The notes beneath the pieces are model-generated. The model saw only the letters and a program-made list of their open reading frames with translations, did no database searches and was not told where the DNA came from. The position numbers and the translations under genes were made by a program. A stretch of 64,000 nt of DNA. It comes from Rhizophagus irregularis. Taxonomy: Eukaryota > Glomeromycota > Glomeromycetes > Glomerales > Glomeraceae. Positions 12,540 through 25,551 of the stretch are shown here, piece after piece; the stretch's first letter is position 1, and the number at the start of each line of letters is the position of its first letter. Where the stretch lies: NCBI RefSeq assembly GCF_026210795.1, contig NC_089444.1, positions 4,454,501 to 4,518,500 of the forward strand, in the 5' to 3' direction.

Positions 12540-12991
12540 GAATTTTTTTTTGTTACCACTTCACTCGCTTCTTTTTCCTTATTATCTGGATCTTTGACAA
12601 GCATATTGGTGGCGATATACGCCAATTTCTTCATCTTGGTTGAAAAGGTTTATATTTTATCGATTCCGGGTCTTCTGTTGGTTGTAAATGAGTTGTGCAT
12701 TACTCGTTTGTGATGCTGATGATGCTGGGAAATCTAGATTCTAACCATGGCATAAAGTTTGCCTTGGAGGATACCCGACCTTTCAAAAAAAGGAAGATTA
12801 TGTAATTCTAAATATAATTTTCCTTCTATGGTTGTCATTTCACCTGAAAAAAATAAAGCTGAACCACGACTAATATTTGTAGTTTGATTTTTTAAGACGA
12901 CTTTAGGCAAAAATCGTTATTTGAGTTTCGACGATTTTTTCTTTGGATAAATAATCGTTGATAAAGGCAGTCGAGTTTTACTCCAGCTTAA
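12540..12991 (-). pseudogene. Degenerate coding remnant, unknown family
   Basis: Minus-strand reading gives coherent protein text in shifting frames: PKVVLKNQTTNISRGSALFF then SGEMTTIEGKLYLELHNLPF, later TTHLQPTEDPESIKYKPFQP in another frame, and KLAYIATNMLVKDPDNKEKE in a third. At least three frame changes or stops intervene. The last piece starts an apparent 60-codon ORF (12452-12634) that runs into A/T text and is not a gene by itself. No family recognised. Confidence 0.4.
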
Positions 12992-13461
12992 GTTTTCCTG
13001 AAGTCACAATAAGATATTTTATTTAATATTATTTTAAAATAACATTTAACTGAATATAAATTGTATAATAAACAGAAAATTCAAGAAAAAATTCTTTTTG
13101 TTATTTACATTGATATTATCTCCTTTAAGAATTTACAGTTATTTACTCATAATACTTGTTCAGGCAATAACTTTGGGATATAACATATAACCGAAGGGTA
13201 AAAAATTGTTATATTAAACCTTTGTACGACCATCATTTAATCATGTCATTCCGGAAAGAAATAGTTTAAATATATTCTGAATTGTCGTCTATGGAAAGTT
13301 GGCCGGAATTTTTTTTTAGTAAAGCAATCTAAAAAAAGTAAAAAAAAAAAATTTGCAAAATTTTTTTTTGATTTAATCAATCAATCAAATAAAAATGCAT
13401 TGATAACCCAAAAATAGAAAATCAACAGACTGATATTTAGCATATTTATTCGTGCATATTA
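12992..13461. other. Intergenic stretch
   Basis: A/T-rich text immediately left of the TA insertion site of the large foldback element. No ORF or repeat recognised. Confidence 0.4.
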
Positions 13462-13961
13462 TGGCAAGCCGTACTAAGTCAAAAGGTTGATAACTTTTCA
13501 TCATGTTTTATGATGATTTTTCATCATGTTTCATGATAACTTTTCATCATGTTTCATGATAACTTTTCATCATGTTTTATGATAACTTTTCATCATGTTG
13601 ACATGACGACTTTTCATCATGTTGATCATATTTTTCATCATATTTTATGATGTTTTTCACCATGTGACATGAAATTTTTTCATCATGTGTTGAATAATCT
13701 TCATCATGTTTCCTAATATGAAATTTTAACTAACCAAAAATGTCTTACCAAACTACTGGTTTTTTGATGTTCAGATTTAGAAAATAAGAAATTTTTTTTT
13801 TACAAACTTAGAAATTTACCGATTTTCTGGTATTTTGCCATTACACAAATATATATCACATAAAAAATTTTATCACATCACGTTAACAGTATATGAACAA
13901 AAGAAAAATAATTCAATAAAAACAATACATATACATAAATACAGGTTGTAAAATTTTTCGT

Positions 13962-14590
13962 ATGGGAAGAGTTCGTATGGGATATCTTTGATAGAAAATA
14001 TCTTTTTTGAGATTTTTTGAGTTCGTATGGGAAGAGTTCGTATGGGACTTTTTAATAAAGATTTTCTTTTTGTAGGGTTCGTATGGGATATTTTTAATAA
14101 AAATTTTTTTTTTTTTTTTTTTTGAGATTTTCTTAGAGTTCATATGAGAGGATGTCTTTGATAGAAGAGTTTTTTTTTTGAGTTCGTATGGGATATTTTA
14201 AATAAAAAATTTTTTTTTGAGATTTTCTAAGATTCATATAGGATATTTTTGATAAAGATTTTTTTTTTGAGATTTTCTTAGAGTTCATATGGGAGGATGT
14301 CTTTGACAGAAAAGCATTTTTTTGAGAGATTCTAGGGTTCGTATGGGATATTTTAAATAAAAATTTTTTTTTTTTGAGATTTTCTAAGATTCATATAGGA
14401 TATTTTTGATAAAGATTTTTTTTGAGATTTTCTTAGAGTTCATATGGGAGGATGTCTTTGACAGAAAAGCATTTTTTTGAGAGATTCTAGGGTTCGTATG
14501 GGATATTTTAAATAAAAATTTTTTTTTTTTGAGATTTTCTAAGATTCATATAGGATATTTTTGATAAAGATTTTTTTTTAGATGGTTTTT
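13962..14590. repeat. Tandem array in left arm of foldback element
   Basis: Units of about 45-50 bp alternate GAGTTCGTATGGGATATTTT, GATAAAGATTTTTTTTGAGA and TTTTCTTAGAGTTCATATGG. A larger repeat of about 130 bp is visible, with AGGATGTCTTTGACAGAAAA recurring at 14294 and 14451. The inverse runs at 17290-17640 in the right arm. The ORF at 13913-14143 on the minus strand is only this array translated. Confidence 0.7.
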
Positions 14591-14593
14591 AAT

Positions 14594-14801
14594 TTGATAA
14601 TTCATCAAATAACATTGCGAGAACGTTTTTAATATATAATTCAATAAAAAAAAAGTTCACAATGTTTTTTTCAATAATTCATTAAAAGCATAGCAAAAAC
14701 GTTATTTAATATATAATTCAATAAAAAAATGGCTCGCAACATTTTTTTTATTGAATTATACATTAAAAACATTCTCACGGCGTTATTTGATGAATTATCA
14801 A
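14594..14801. repeat. Nested inverted repeat in left arm
   Basis: GATAATTCATCAAATAAC at the left is mirrored by GTTATTTGATGAATTATC at the right. Inside, AATATATAATTCAATAAAAA and CGAGAACGTTTTTAA-type words recur. It has no counterpart at the matching place in the right arm, so it may be a small later insertion. Similar AACGTT/GCGAAAACGTTTTT words occur at 55.69-55.86 kb. Confidence 0.45.
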
Positions 14802-15717
14802 AAAAACATTGTGAAACTTTTTTTTATTGAATTAGTATACATTAACGTTCTTGCAGCTATTGATGACATCAGGAAATTTTTTATGCGCAGTAAATGCACA
14901 AAAAGGTTGCAAAATTTTGTGCATAAAAAAAATTGATTTGCGCACCCTGAAAATGCACAATGATTGTATATTTAGTAATGTGTAATTAATTGTTCAAAAT
15001 TTTGCACATTTTTATATAATATATTGTAACTTTATTGAAATGTGCAATATTTGCAACTTTAATAACATAACATTATAAATTGCGCAAATTTGATATTACT
15101 TAATTGCATAATTTGTATTCTAACCTAAAAATACAAGCTAACGCTAAAATCTAAGGCTAAAATCTAAGGCTAAAATCTAACACTAACGCTAAGCAAATTG
15201 ACAAAATCTAAACCCAACCATAAATATAAAAATTCCAAGAATAGTAAAATCGAAACGCGCGAAAATATAAAAAATAACCAAGTAAAATTGTTAGTAAAAT
15301 TGAAATTAACCGAAATCAATAAACGAAATCAAATAAAATAGTACCAACCGCAAATATAAAAAATCCAAAGAGTAAAATCAAAATAATACCAACCGTAAAT
15401 ATAAAAAATTCAAGGAAAATTAGCAAAATTGAAACGCGCATGTAATAACAATTAAAGGAATAAAAAGTTGAAATTTACCAAATTGTCACATCCAAGGAGA
15501 CCGAATAATGTAAAAAAGAATCGTTAGAAGCTGTTTGTGAAGATAAAAAATATTAAAAGAATAAAAAAAATAAAAAACCATACCGAAATATCGCATCTAG
15601 AATAATATTTTAATAGGTAGTAAGCATTAGTATACTTCGGAAGGTTCACTTCCTACAAAATAATGAAATGTTAGTACATTTCTTCAAAGTAAACATTAAA
15701 CAAACTGACCTCCACAC

Positions 15718-16560
15718 ACTTACCCCATATTCCAGGAAGCTGAAACCCTGTAAATTAAAGAAAAAAATTAAAAAATAATTTATTTTTTTTTATTTTTTTT
15801 AAAAAAACAATAAGTTTTGAAATGAAACTTACCTATCGAACATTCAAGAATAGAAGCTGAAACCTACAAAATAGAAAAAAAATAATTTTTTTTTTTAAAA
15901 AAAATAAAGTTTTGAAGCGTGTTCAAAATGAACTTACCTATCCAAAGTCCAAGAACTGAAGCCGAAACCTACCAAATAAAAGAAAATAAATTAATTAAAT
16001 AAAAAAAAAATTTAAAAAAAGACTCGAAGCTTTTGCTTCAAAACCATCTATCAAAGCCCAAAACCGAAGTTGATATCTACAAAACAAAAAAAAATCAACA
16101 TATAATTTTTTTAAAAAAACTATTTAAAAAAAAAAGTGTTTACTTCAAAATTCACCTATAAGAGCCCAAAAACGCCAATACCTACAAATAAACAAAAAAA
16201 ATATTATTAAAAAAGTATATTTATATTGAATAATAAAAGTTTTGAAGCTTACACTTCAAAACTTACTCATCCAAAGTCTATGATCCAAAACCCGAAACCT
16301 AAAAATAGAAGAAAGAAATTAAAAAAAAAATATTTTAAAAGTTTCAAAGCGAAAGCAAAGCTTCGAAACTTACCTAACAAAGACCAAGTATCAGAAGACG
16401 TAACTTACAAAATAAAAAAAAAGAAAATTATTAAAAGTTTAAAAAAACTTTTTTAAAAAAAAGTTTTGAAGCGTTTAACCACCTAACAAGGCCCAAGTAT
16501 CAGAAGGTGAAACCTATAAAATAAGAAAAAAAAATTTTTTAAGTTTCAAAGCCAATATCT
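15718..16560 (-). repeat. Tandem array of eight microexon-like cassettes (minus strand)
   Basis: Eight divergent units of about 100-120 bp. On the minus strand each reads T-rich tract, ...TTTTGTAG, about 31 nt ending near GATAG, then GTAAGT-like. Sense of the conserved block: GTTTCAGCTTC...TTTGGATAG. Donor words read on the plus strand as ACTTAC at about 15730, 15832, 15933, 16262 and 16369. Block lengths I count are 24, 31, 31, 29, 26, 32, 30 and 31 nt; the fourth unit has lost the donor GT. Blocks are not multiples of three, so they are unlikely to be coding exons. Confidence 0.65.
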
Positions 16561-16599
16561 ATACAATAGAAGAAAAATATTTAATAAAAAATAAATAAT

Positions 16600-16870
16600 A
16601 GTTTCGAAACGAAACTTTGAAAAACATTAAATTAAAAGAAAAAAATAAATAAAAAATAATTTTTTTATAGTTTCGCAACGAAACTTTGAAAAGAAAAAAA
16701 ATTTATTTAGTTTTGCTGTGAAACTTCGAAGAGTTTTAAATAAAAATAAATTAAAGAAAAAAAATAAAATAAAAAATAATTTTTTTTATAGTTTCGTAAC
16801 GAAACTTTGAAAAGAAAAATAAAAAATAATTTTTTTAAAGTTTCGTTGTGAAACTTCGAAAGAGTTTTAA
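16600..16870. repeat. Palindromic AGTTTCG-N-CGAAACT repeats
   Basis: Five copies of a short palindrome, AGTTTCG(A/C/T)AACGAAACTTTGAAA or its GTTGTGAAACTTCG variant, at about 16603, 16669, 16710, 16790 and 16838, spaced by A/T runs. Function unknown; they sit next to the centre of the foldback element. Confidence 0.6.
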
Positions 16871-18179
16871 ATAAAAAAAAATTTAAAAATTAATTTGTTA
16901 AAGATTATCACTTATCTATTATATACGTGATAATCATTCTTCGGAAAGATATCATGTGTCAAAATTTTGGTCGAAATTTCGCACAGTCCGAACTTTGGCC
17001 AAAACTTAGCCAAAAGTCACATGACCGAAATCGACTAGTGGAACGCAGTGGTTATAAATAGTTTTAATTGGCTATATTTCTCTTATGTGTATATGTGCAA
17101 TATTTTGTGCAAATTTTATGCAAAAATGACATATACAATATTTTACAATAAATTGCAAAAAATTTTGCTCATTATTGCATAAAATTTGTGCAATTTAAAA
17201 TTTTGTGCAATATATTGAACAATATTGAACTTATTGCACATTAATGTACAATATTGACCCCTCCGAAATTTACTGATGGAATTATCAAAAAAACTCTCAA
17301 AAAAAAAATTATCAAAAATATTTTATATGAATCTTAGAAAATCTCAAAAAATTTTTTTATTAGAAATATCCTAGAATCTTTCAAAAAAAAAACTTATCTA
17401 TCATCCCATAGAATTCTTAAAAAAAAAATCTTTATTTATCAAAAATATCCTATACGAATCTTAGAACATCTCAAAAAAAAAAAATTTTATTAAAAATATC
17501 CCATACGAACCCTACAAAAAGAAAATCTTTATTAAAAAGTCCCATACGAACTCTTCCCATACGAACTCAAAAAATCTCAAAAAAAATATTTTCTATCAAA
17601 GATATCCCATACGAACTCTTCCCATACGAAAAATTTTACAACCTATATTTATGTATATGTATTGTTTTTATTGAATTATTTTTCTTTTGTTCATATACTG
17701 TTAACGTGATGTGATAAAATTTTTTATGTGATATATATTTGTGTAATGGCAAAATACCAGAAAATCGGTAAATTTCTAAGTTTGTAAAAAAAAAATTTCT
17801 TATTTTCTAAATCTGAACATCAAAAAACCAGTAGTTTGGTAAGACATTTTTGGTTAGTTAAAATTTCATATTAGGAAACATGATGAAGATTATTCAACAC
17901 ATGATGAAAAAATTTCATGTCACATGGTGAAAAACATCATAAAATATGATGAAAAATATGATCAACATGATGAAATGTCATCATGTCAACATGATGAAAA
18001 GTTATCATAAAACATGATGAAAAGTCATCATGAAACATGATAAAAGACAGCTCTTTCACGTCGATCCTTTAACCAAAATACAGCTAACGAACTTCACATA
18101 GAAAAATATTTTTCCAGTAAATAAACATATAAATTTTATTGAATTTTTGACCTCTCCGACGTGAAAAGCATATAACAAT

Positions 18180-20462
18180 ATGGCAGAAAATACTCGCTCC
18201 AAAAGTACTAAAAGACAAAATCAAAAGACACAATTTGAGAACCATTCTAATCTATCAGACGAAGAAATGGTCGCAGAAACTTATAAAGCTAATGAAAAAG
18301 CTTCACCTTCAACTCAGGCAACGAAAAAGTTGAAAAAAACTGAAGATTTTTCTTCACCCTCATCTCCAAATAACAACGACAATAATATGAATATAGACGA
18401 CAAAAACGAAATGGAACAACCAATTTCTTCTGAACCTGACGCTAGGTCACGTGACACATCCTCAAGTAGTTCACAAGCACCAATCATCACTAGCCAAGAT
18501 GCAATGGACACAGATCTACCAGATAATAATTCAAATAAAGGAATTACACAAGGATCTGCAGATACACAAATTACATCTGATACAAACAATGATGTAAATT
18601 CACATAACTTAGAAATTTTTAAGGAATATAACTCACGTTCAGATAGTCAATATATATTATTTTTCACGAGAGACCAATTTGATAAAGAAAAATCTAACAA
18701 CGAAATTATCAATGACCTAAAAAATGCATTTTTAATGGAAAATGACATAATTGAATACAAAACCAACAAAAAAGCCACCATAGAATTCTACACTATTCTT
18801 ATTGGTACAGAAATAACGTTTAACAAACTAAAAGAAAAACCAGTAGCATTGTTAAACAATACTGCGCCAAAAATTTATTCTCGTGAAGCTATAGACAACC
18901 TGATTAATTATGATATCAGCAATTTAAGGGCACGCTCAGTCAATTTATTAAACGTACCTATCAACTATGATATAAATCTTTTAATCAAACACATAGCCAA
19001 CTTCACCAGCAGCGCCATCGATAGTTATAAAGAATTCATCCCCAATAGGCGTACTGCCAATCGCAATTTACCATCTAGAATAAAATTCAATCGAAGATCG
19101 CCTACATACAAAAAAGTCACGCTTACATTCAACAAACCAAATGCAGTAGAATACTTATTATCACAACACAAATGGGGCATTCTAATAGAAAATTTCCTCA
19201 TCAGAATAGTACCCATAGACGAACAATAACATAATTTTAAAAATAGGACTACTCCTACGTATGTAGTTACAGGAATCCCCCTCAATGCTAATATATTGGA
19301 TCTAATTCCTTTAACAGATCATCTAAACGCACGATCCATCGAATTTCTCCCTACTAAACCAGTTTCACTACACAAAGTAGCTAACATATATTGTAATACT
19401 GATGATGATAATCATGTACAATTTACAAAATTCGACACAAACTTTCAAGGATTCCAATTACATATTTACCCTGCCCAGAAATTTAATCTAAATGACACAT
19501 GTGGCTTTTGTGGAAAGGAAAATCACAACGTATATGATTGTAGCGAAACAGATTACACAATTATCCCACATAACAAAGAAAGAAAATATAGGAAAAAATT
19601 CTTAAAAAGACAAAACGCCTATACTCTTAATGATAATGTTAAATTATCTTACGATCAAATCAAACCTTTAATGTCCTCACAACGTAACCGTCCTAATCTA
19701 CATGGTCGTCATAATACAAGACCATCACCTAACCAGGGTTACCAAACTAAAACACCTAATAATTCTACCTTTGCTCCTCGTGACAAACGCTATAATCGTG
19801 GCCCCGTATCTCATTCCACGATCATACCAGATAACGACATGAATAACTGGGATGTTAATCCAAATAACAGTAACACCAACAAACCCACAATCAAAGGTAA
19901 ACAAAGGGCATCAGACAACTCTAACAACGATGAACTGCTTAATAGAATTGTTCATTTAGAAACAATTATTAAAGATCTCAGCTCAGAAATAACGGGCTTA
20001 AAAATCACAGATAAACAACATAAAAAAGACATTATATTTTTGAAGGAACAAGAAACGCGACATGCGAACAATATGGAAAAACTCAATCAACATTTAACAA
20101 TGATCAATGAAAACATGAATAAACAAGCCGCTACAATTAGTGGTGTACCAAAAATAGTATCCTTCCTTGAAAACTTGGAACAAAATGGATTCTTCTCACA
20201 ATTTAACGACAACAACCAAGCGTATGGATCAAATAACTACAGTTATCCTCCTCATGATGAATTCGTCACTGAAGAACACCTGCAAGAAGAATATAATGAT
20301 TCACAGAGCGGATACGAATCATCCAACACAGTTGAAACTCATAATGTATTCCCAGACACGGACTATACGCCCTCAAGACCTACAGGCGGTTACCCCACTA
20401 TTACTTCTTCCATTAGTAACAAATTTGGTAATATGCTTGGCTTAGGCCATAGGCAACAATAG
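18180..20462 (+). pseudogene. LINE ORF1 (gag-like nucleic-acid-binding protein), one nonsense codon
   Basis: One frame of 760 sense codons from ATG 18180 to TAG 20462, interrupted by a single TAA at 19227-19229. Both halves are in the same frame, so this is one ORF. Residues about 1-145 are acidic and Ser/Thr/Asn-rich. Residues about 150-350 and 370-430 look like folded RNA-binding modules. A CCHC zinc knuckle, CGFCGKENHNVYDC, starts at residue 441. A basic/Asn-rich stretch follows, then a coiled coil (about residues 580-660, LLNRIVHLETIIKDLSSEIT). Such proteins coat LINE RNA. The TAA may be a decay mutation; readthrough cannot be excluded. Confidence 0.8.
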
Positions 20463-20521
20463 TAGATTAATATCTACCACATAACGAGTAATATCTCTCA
20501 AACTATCAGGGTGTACTAATG

Positions 20522-21950
20522 ATGGACACAAATTTATGAGATACCGATCGGCCTCTAAACCCAATCAATAACTTTTCTTTTACTCCTTCTTCATTTAATA
20601 ATCCAAAAAAACAAAAAAACCAAAAAAAAAATTATAATAACACTGATAAAACAAACAAAAAAAGAGATCATACGAGGACAGGGTTTAATGGGGATTTTCC
20701 GGTATATTCAAATTTTAATTCATCTTCTTCAATTAATTTTGCGACTTTAAACCTACAAGGAGGTTTTGAAACAAACAAAAAACATGACTTAATCACATAC
20801 ATGATTGATTCAAATATCCATTGTTTACTTTTAACTGAAACTCATTTAAAAGACCCCAAAAATATTCCTACAATACGCCTTAAAGCAACATCATTTAAAT
20901 ATATACAAAATAACAAAAATATAACTTTCTATATCATTCATAATCCTTCACCCACACAATCAGCCAGTGGTGTATCATTTATTATATCCTCATTATTATA
21001 TCAACGTATTCAAAAGATTGAACATATCCCTGGACGCCTTATAGGCTTATACATATTACCTTTTTTTTCAAAAGACATGAACAATTACACGTCTTAGGTA
21101 TTTATTTACCGCCAATTACGTCATCAAAAAATAATACTGAAACATTAAAATCAATCAATCTATATCTCAAAACACATTTGAATTCAAAAAATCAATACAA
21201 AAAAAATATTATTATGGGTGATTTTAATATCAATCCTCATAAACCCAATACAACGTTGACAACAAATGATACAGAAGACAACAGCGATGGTCATGTGACC
21301 TTAGCATTTTATCATAAAAAAATTTTAACTACTTTACGACACCACACTTATAAAGATATAGTTAAAATTTATAATGAAACACCTTCTTATACTTTTAAAA
21401 ATACTTCAAATCATACTTCATATATAGACATAATTTTTGTTTCACCCAATCTTATCTCTCATACAATTTGTGCTTCAATAGTAGACGCTCCTATACATAC
21501 TGATCATAGATTAATTTTGGTTGCTTTAAACCATAAATTTTTTAATCCTTCTAATATCAATTTTATTACTAATACACCAGATTCTATTGAATTAAATAGA
21601 AAAAACTCTTTATCACACAACGAAAGATATAATTATAAGAAAATTACAAAAGCACAATGGGTAGATTTCAAAAATTTTGTTTGGGATAATTTTTTATTAC
21701 GTTCCAACAAAAACCCTACACCAAATAACCCTCAAAAATACGTCAATATTACTTTTGAAAATATAGTACAAAGTATTCAATCAGCTATTAACGCAATCAA
21801 TTTTCCTATAATTAAACATAATCATCATCAATACGAAATGTCGTACAAAATTAGGATATTAGAGAATGATCAACATTATATTACACGTCTAATTAGAAGT
21901 TTAAATAGATATTTTACACCACAAACTTCTAACATTTACATCTCAACGAA
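20522..21950 (+). pseudogene. LINE ORF2, endonuclease part (EEP/AP-like), frameshifted
   Basis: ATG 20522 opens the frame but a TGA follows at 20537. After it the frame is open through a basic linker to INFATLNLQGG (about 20730), LLLTETHL, then a frameshift in an eight-T run at 21061-21068. The next frame gives LHVLGIYLPP, GDFNINP (about 21216), SYIDIIFVSPN and HTDHRLI (about 21496), which are the endonuclease motifs with the Asn, Glu, Asp, Asn and Asp-His residues present. This domain nicks target DNA for target-primed reverse transcription. The frame ends at 22005 after a further shift needed near 21930-21950. Confidence 0.8.
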
Positions 21951-23557
21951 CTTCTGGAACGGACACAAAAAACTAAATCGATTGAAAAGAATTTTTCTAA
22001 TATAGATCCTTTAAGTCTCGAGCTTACAGCAGCTAATTTTATTTGGTCACCTTACTTAACTTCATCTCATTACGAGTCGTCTTTAAAAATATTATTAAAA
22101 ATCAAAAATTATATAGATGCTCAATTACAAGAAGAAACCAGTAATTTCCAACGTAACAAAATAGAAAAATTTATTAATAGAAGGGATAATGACTTACGTT
22201 CAAATCAAAAACGTATGCTCACTTCAATACTTGATCGTGTTCCTGAAAAGATAAAATTAGATAGATTAGTCTTTAAGGACGATACTGACACACTTACTTT
22301 CACGACAGATAAAGATGAAATTGAATCAATAGCTATTGATCATTATAGTAATATAGGTAAAGTAGATAAGTCACCATTGGCATATGACCCATCTATACCC
22401 TTGAGAGAAGAATGGAGCTCTGTTTACGAACCTATATCAGGTATTCCTGATGACGCTAAAAAACGTTTAAATGATTTGATTACTTTGGAAGAGTTACAAT
22501 CAGTTATTAAAGATCTTCCAACATCAAAAGCCGCTGGACCTAATAAGATTTCTTATGAAATCATTAAACAATTACCATTACAACTTCTCAATATTCTATT
22601 ATCTCTTTTCAATTATATTTTAATCAATGAAGTAATTCCTGATCAATTTAAATTAGCTTTTTTGTATCCCATCCCCAAACCCACATGGTGGAATTATGAT
22701 ATTAATCATACACGCCCTATAATATTACTAGATTGTTTCAGAAAACTCCTGGTCAAAATTATTAATTCTCGACTTAATTATTATTTGAGTACTAATAACA
22801 TACTTCAATATAATAATCAAGCTGGCGTACAAGGAGCATCATGTAATGAGATAATCCTATATATTCAAACTATAATTGAAGATCAACAACAAAATGGAAA
22901 TCCTTTATATCTGTTACTACAGGATCTCAGCAAGGCATATGATAGAATAAATTTACCTTTACTTTCCTTGGCGTTAAAAAGGATTAATTTTCCTTCTAAT
23001 CTCATTAAATTTATAGAAAATTTATTTATAGGCCACAAAAATCGTATCATTTTAATGGACACTCTTTCAGATCCATATGAAACTAAACAGGGCATCATTC
23101 AAGGAGAAATAATTTCACCACTCTTATGGATAATATATTATGATCCAATGTTCGCCAAAATCAATTCGTCTCATCATTCTGGTTATCATCTTAAAGCATC
23201 TTTACCAATGAATATTCACCGATTAGATGATCATCACGAAGAAAATATTGAAGTAAAATTAATAGGCTATTTAGATGATACTACATGGTTTTCTGATACG
23301 CTTAAAAATTTAGAAGAAAATTTGAAAATAGCAGATGATTTCTACTCGCTCGCGAATATCAAGATCAATAAAGAAAAAACAAAATTATTAACCAACGATG
23401 AAAAACTCCTGAATGAACCGAACCACAGATATAATTTACAATTTGGTTATGATCTCATTGAGATTGAGATTATTCCAAAAAGAAAAGACGAGCGCATTTT
23501 AGGCATCTACGTTAATATAGCTAATTCACCATCATTTACGTATAACAAAATCAAAAA
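21945..23557 (+). pseudogene. LINE ORF2, reverse transcriptase part
   Basis: Open in one frame from about 21945 through 23557. RT motifs in order: KAAGPNKISYEII (about 22528), TRPIILLDCFRKLL, NQAGVQGASCNE, motif A LLLQDLSKAYDRI (about 22912), motif B QGEIISPLLW (about 23099), motif C GYLDDT (about 23264, catalytic Asp pair), motif D INKEKTKLL. All catalytic Asp residues are present. A six-A run at 23552-23557 marks the shift into the next frame, which starts LHYICFKLRKKK. Copies RNA into DNA at the nicked target. Confidence 0.85.
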
Positions 23558-25551
23558 ATGTTACATTATATTTGTTTTAAACTTCGTAAGAAAAAAATCA
23601 CGCATGATCACGTGATGTATATTATTAATAAGGTACTACTACCGAGGATAGAATATTTAACGCAACACATCTTTATCGAACCAAACAAATGTAATGAATT
23701 CAATAGAATTTTACGTTCAATTTTTAAACACTCCTTATCATTACCAAAATCCTTTTTTAATTCGGTGGTACATAACCCGATATACCCCAATATTTTAAAC
23801 ATTTGGGATTCACAGTTGCGTTCCCAAGCATCCTTATTAAATGCACAAATCAATAATCCAGTCACATTAAAAATCATAGAATTCCTTTTTTTAACATCAC
23901 AATGTAAACTTTGGACAAATGATATAAGTGAAACAACTAAATATTTTCACAAACCTTCTAAACATTTTAACCGTTTAGAAAATCTATTGTGTATTTTTCA
24001 TTTCTACAATTTATCATTTAATACAAATTTTAAATATAATGTCACTGGTGGTTTACATCCAATTAGTTATTTTATTGTCGACCCCAAAAAATATTTCGGT
24101 TTTGTTAAGTCACTAAAAAACAAAAATATCTTTTTTTTGGATCAAATAATTAGTAATGATGGTGCTTTTCTAAAAACTTGGAAAGAGATCAAGAAATTAT
24201 TAAAAAACAAGCGAGGACGCCGACCTAAATGGTATGATTTTCTCAAAGATAATATTGTATTAAATCCTTCAACAAATCGTTTACAGTTCACGACACAACC
24301 TGACAACATGTCACCCGACCTTGGATTTCCAAGACCAAAGATAATTAAATGTAATAATCATAGCATTCCTTGTAAAAATCAATGGGCTGCTTTTTGGTCG
24401 CCACGAGTTTCATGTATAGTTTATGGAAAAATATTGGAAAAATCACATTTTCCTGGAGATTCACCAAAGGTTTATTTAGAACATCATATCCCTTTTGTTG
24501 ATATGTCTAATCCCAACCATAATTTAACCCCGCATTCCAGATCTAATTTACTTACGCCCTGTACTGGTTGTGATCTTCATGATTCATTTTACGTTGGTGA
24601 CGTTCGTCCTAAATGTATTATTAGTTATTTATCTAATTTTACAATCACTTTACATGTTAATATATATAAAAAAGATAATAATCAATTTAATAATATTTTT
24701 ATTGTACACAAGTCTGACAGTGAATTACGTGCAGACACCTTTAGAGATTTTAAAATTAGAACAGACCCTTCATTTAGAAATAGAGTTATTACTTTACAAT
24801 CTAATACCCCTTGTTCATACATTCCTTCTATCGTTAATCATAGATTAGTAAATGGTTTATTATTACCTAGTGATATTTTTAATGAATTTTATATTTTAAT
24901 TAATAATTTAGCTTCTTTCACTAATTTAGAATTCTATACTGATGGTTCTTTAAAAATTGATGATGATAATCCTCGTATGGGTTTTGGATGGGTATTTACT
25001 TCGAATATTAATTTAAATATAGAATTTTCGGGTGCAACTATACAATGGCCCAGTTCTACTAGAGCAGAAATTATGGCAGTATTGACATGCCTTATAGTTT
25101 GTCCGCCTAATAGTTTAATTAATATTTTTACAGATAGTCAATGCACGATCGATACTTTTACATCATTATCGAATTATAAACTAACACCAAGACGAAAACA
25201 AAAGATCAATAACATTATTCTCTGGCAGGCTATTCAACAAATTATAGCTGAGTTAAATTTACAGGTACGATTCACGAAAGTAAAGGCACATTCAGGAGTT
25301 GAATATAACGATAAAGCCGACAAATTAGCCAAAGACGGATGTGATTCTAATAGGATAATTTCAATCTCACCAAAAGGTGTTAAGGCACAAAAAGGTTATG
25401 TCATGTTTAACAACGATACTATTATTGATCGTAATATTAGGAAAACATTAAAGATACCGATTAATTTCCGTAACATCGAACGTCAAATTTCTCTCAAACC
25501 TTTACAAACCCTCAAATCATTCACACTTACTCATATCATCAACTGGGAGTA
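23558..25551 (+). pseudogene. LINE ORF2, connection and RNase H part, cut by nested element
   Basis: Continuous frame from the shift at about 23557 to the pogo-like insertion after NWEY (25551). It includes the RT thumb/connection region, a Cys-rich stretch (CTGCDLHDSFYVGDVRPKC, about 24560), and an RNase H domain: FYTDGS (about 24933), STRAEIMAV (about 25060), IFTDSQC (about 25130), VKAHSGVEYNDKADKLA (about 25280). The D-E-D-D active-site residues are all present. RNase H removes the RNA strand during second-strand synthesis. Reading runs into the inserted element and stops there. Confidence 0.85.

Noticed and set aside
13491-13720. CATCATG array considered as CRISPR-like
   Set aside because: Unit and spacer lengths are irregular, the array is mirrored at the other end of a TA-flanked element, and the genome is eukaryotic.
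13913-14143. Minus-strand Lys/Ile-rich ORF
   Set aside because: It is the GTTCGTATGGGA tandem array in the left arm of the foldback read in one frame.
18314-18589. Antisense ORF in LINE ORF1
   Set aside because: Shadow of the coding strand; the sense frame has the zinc knuckle and coiled coil.
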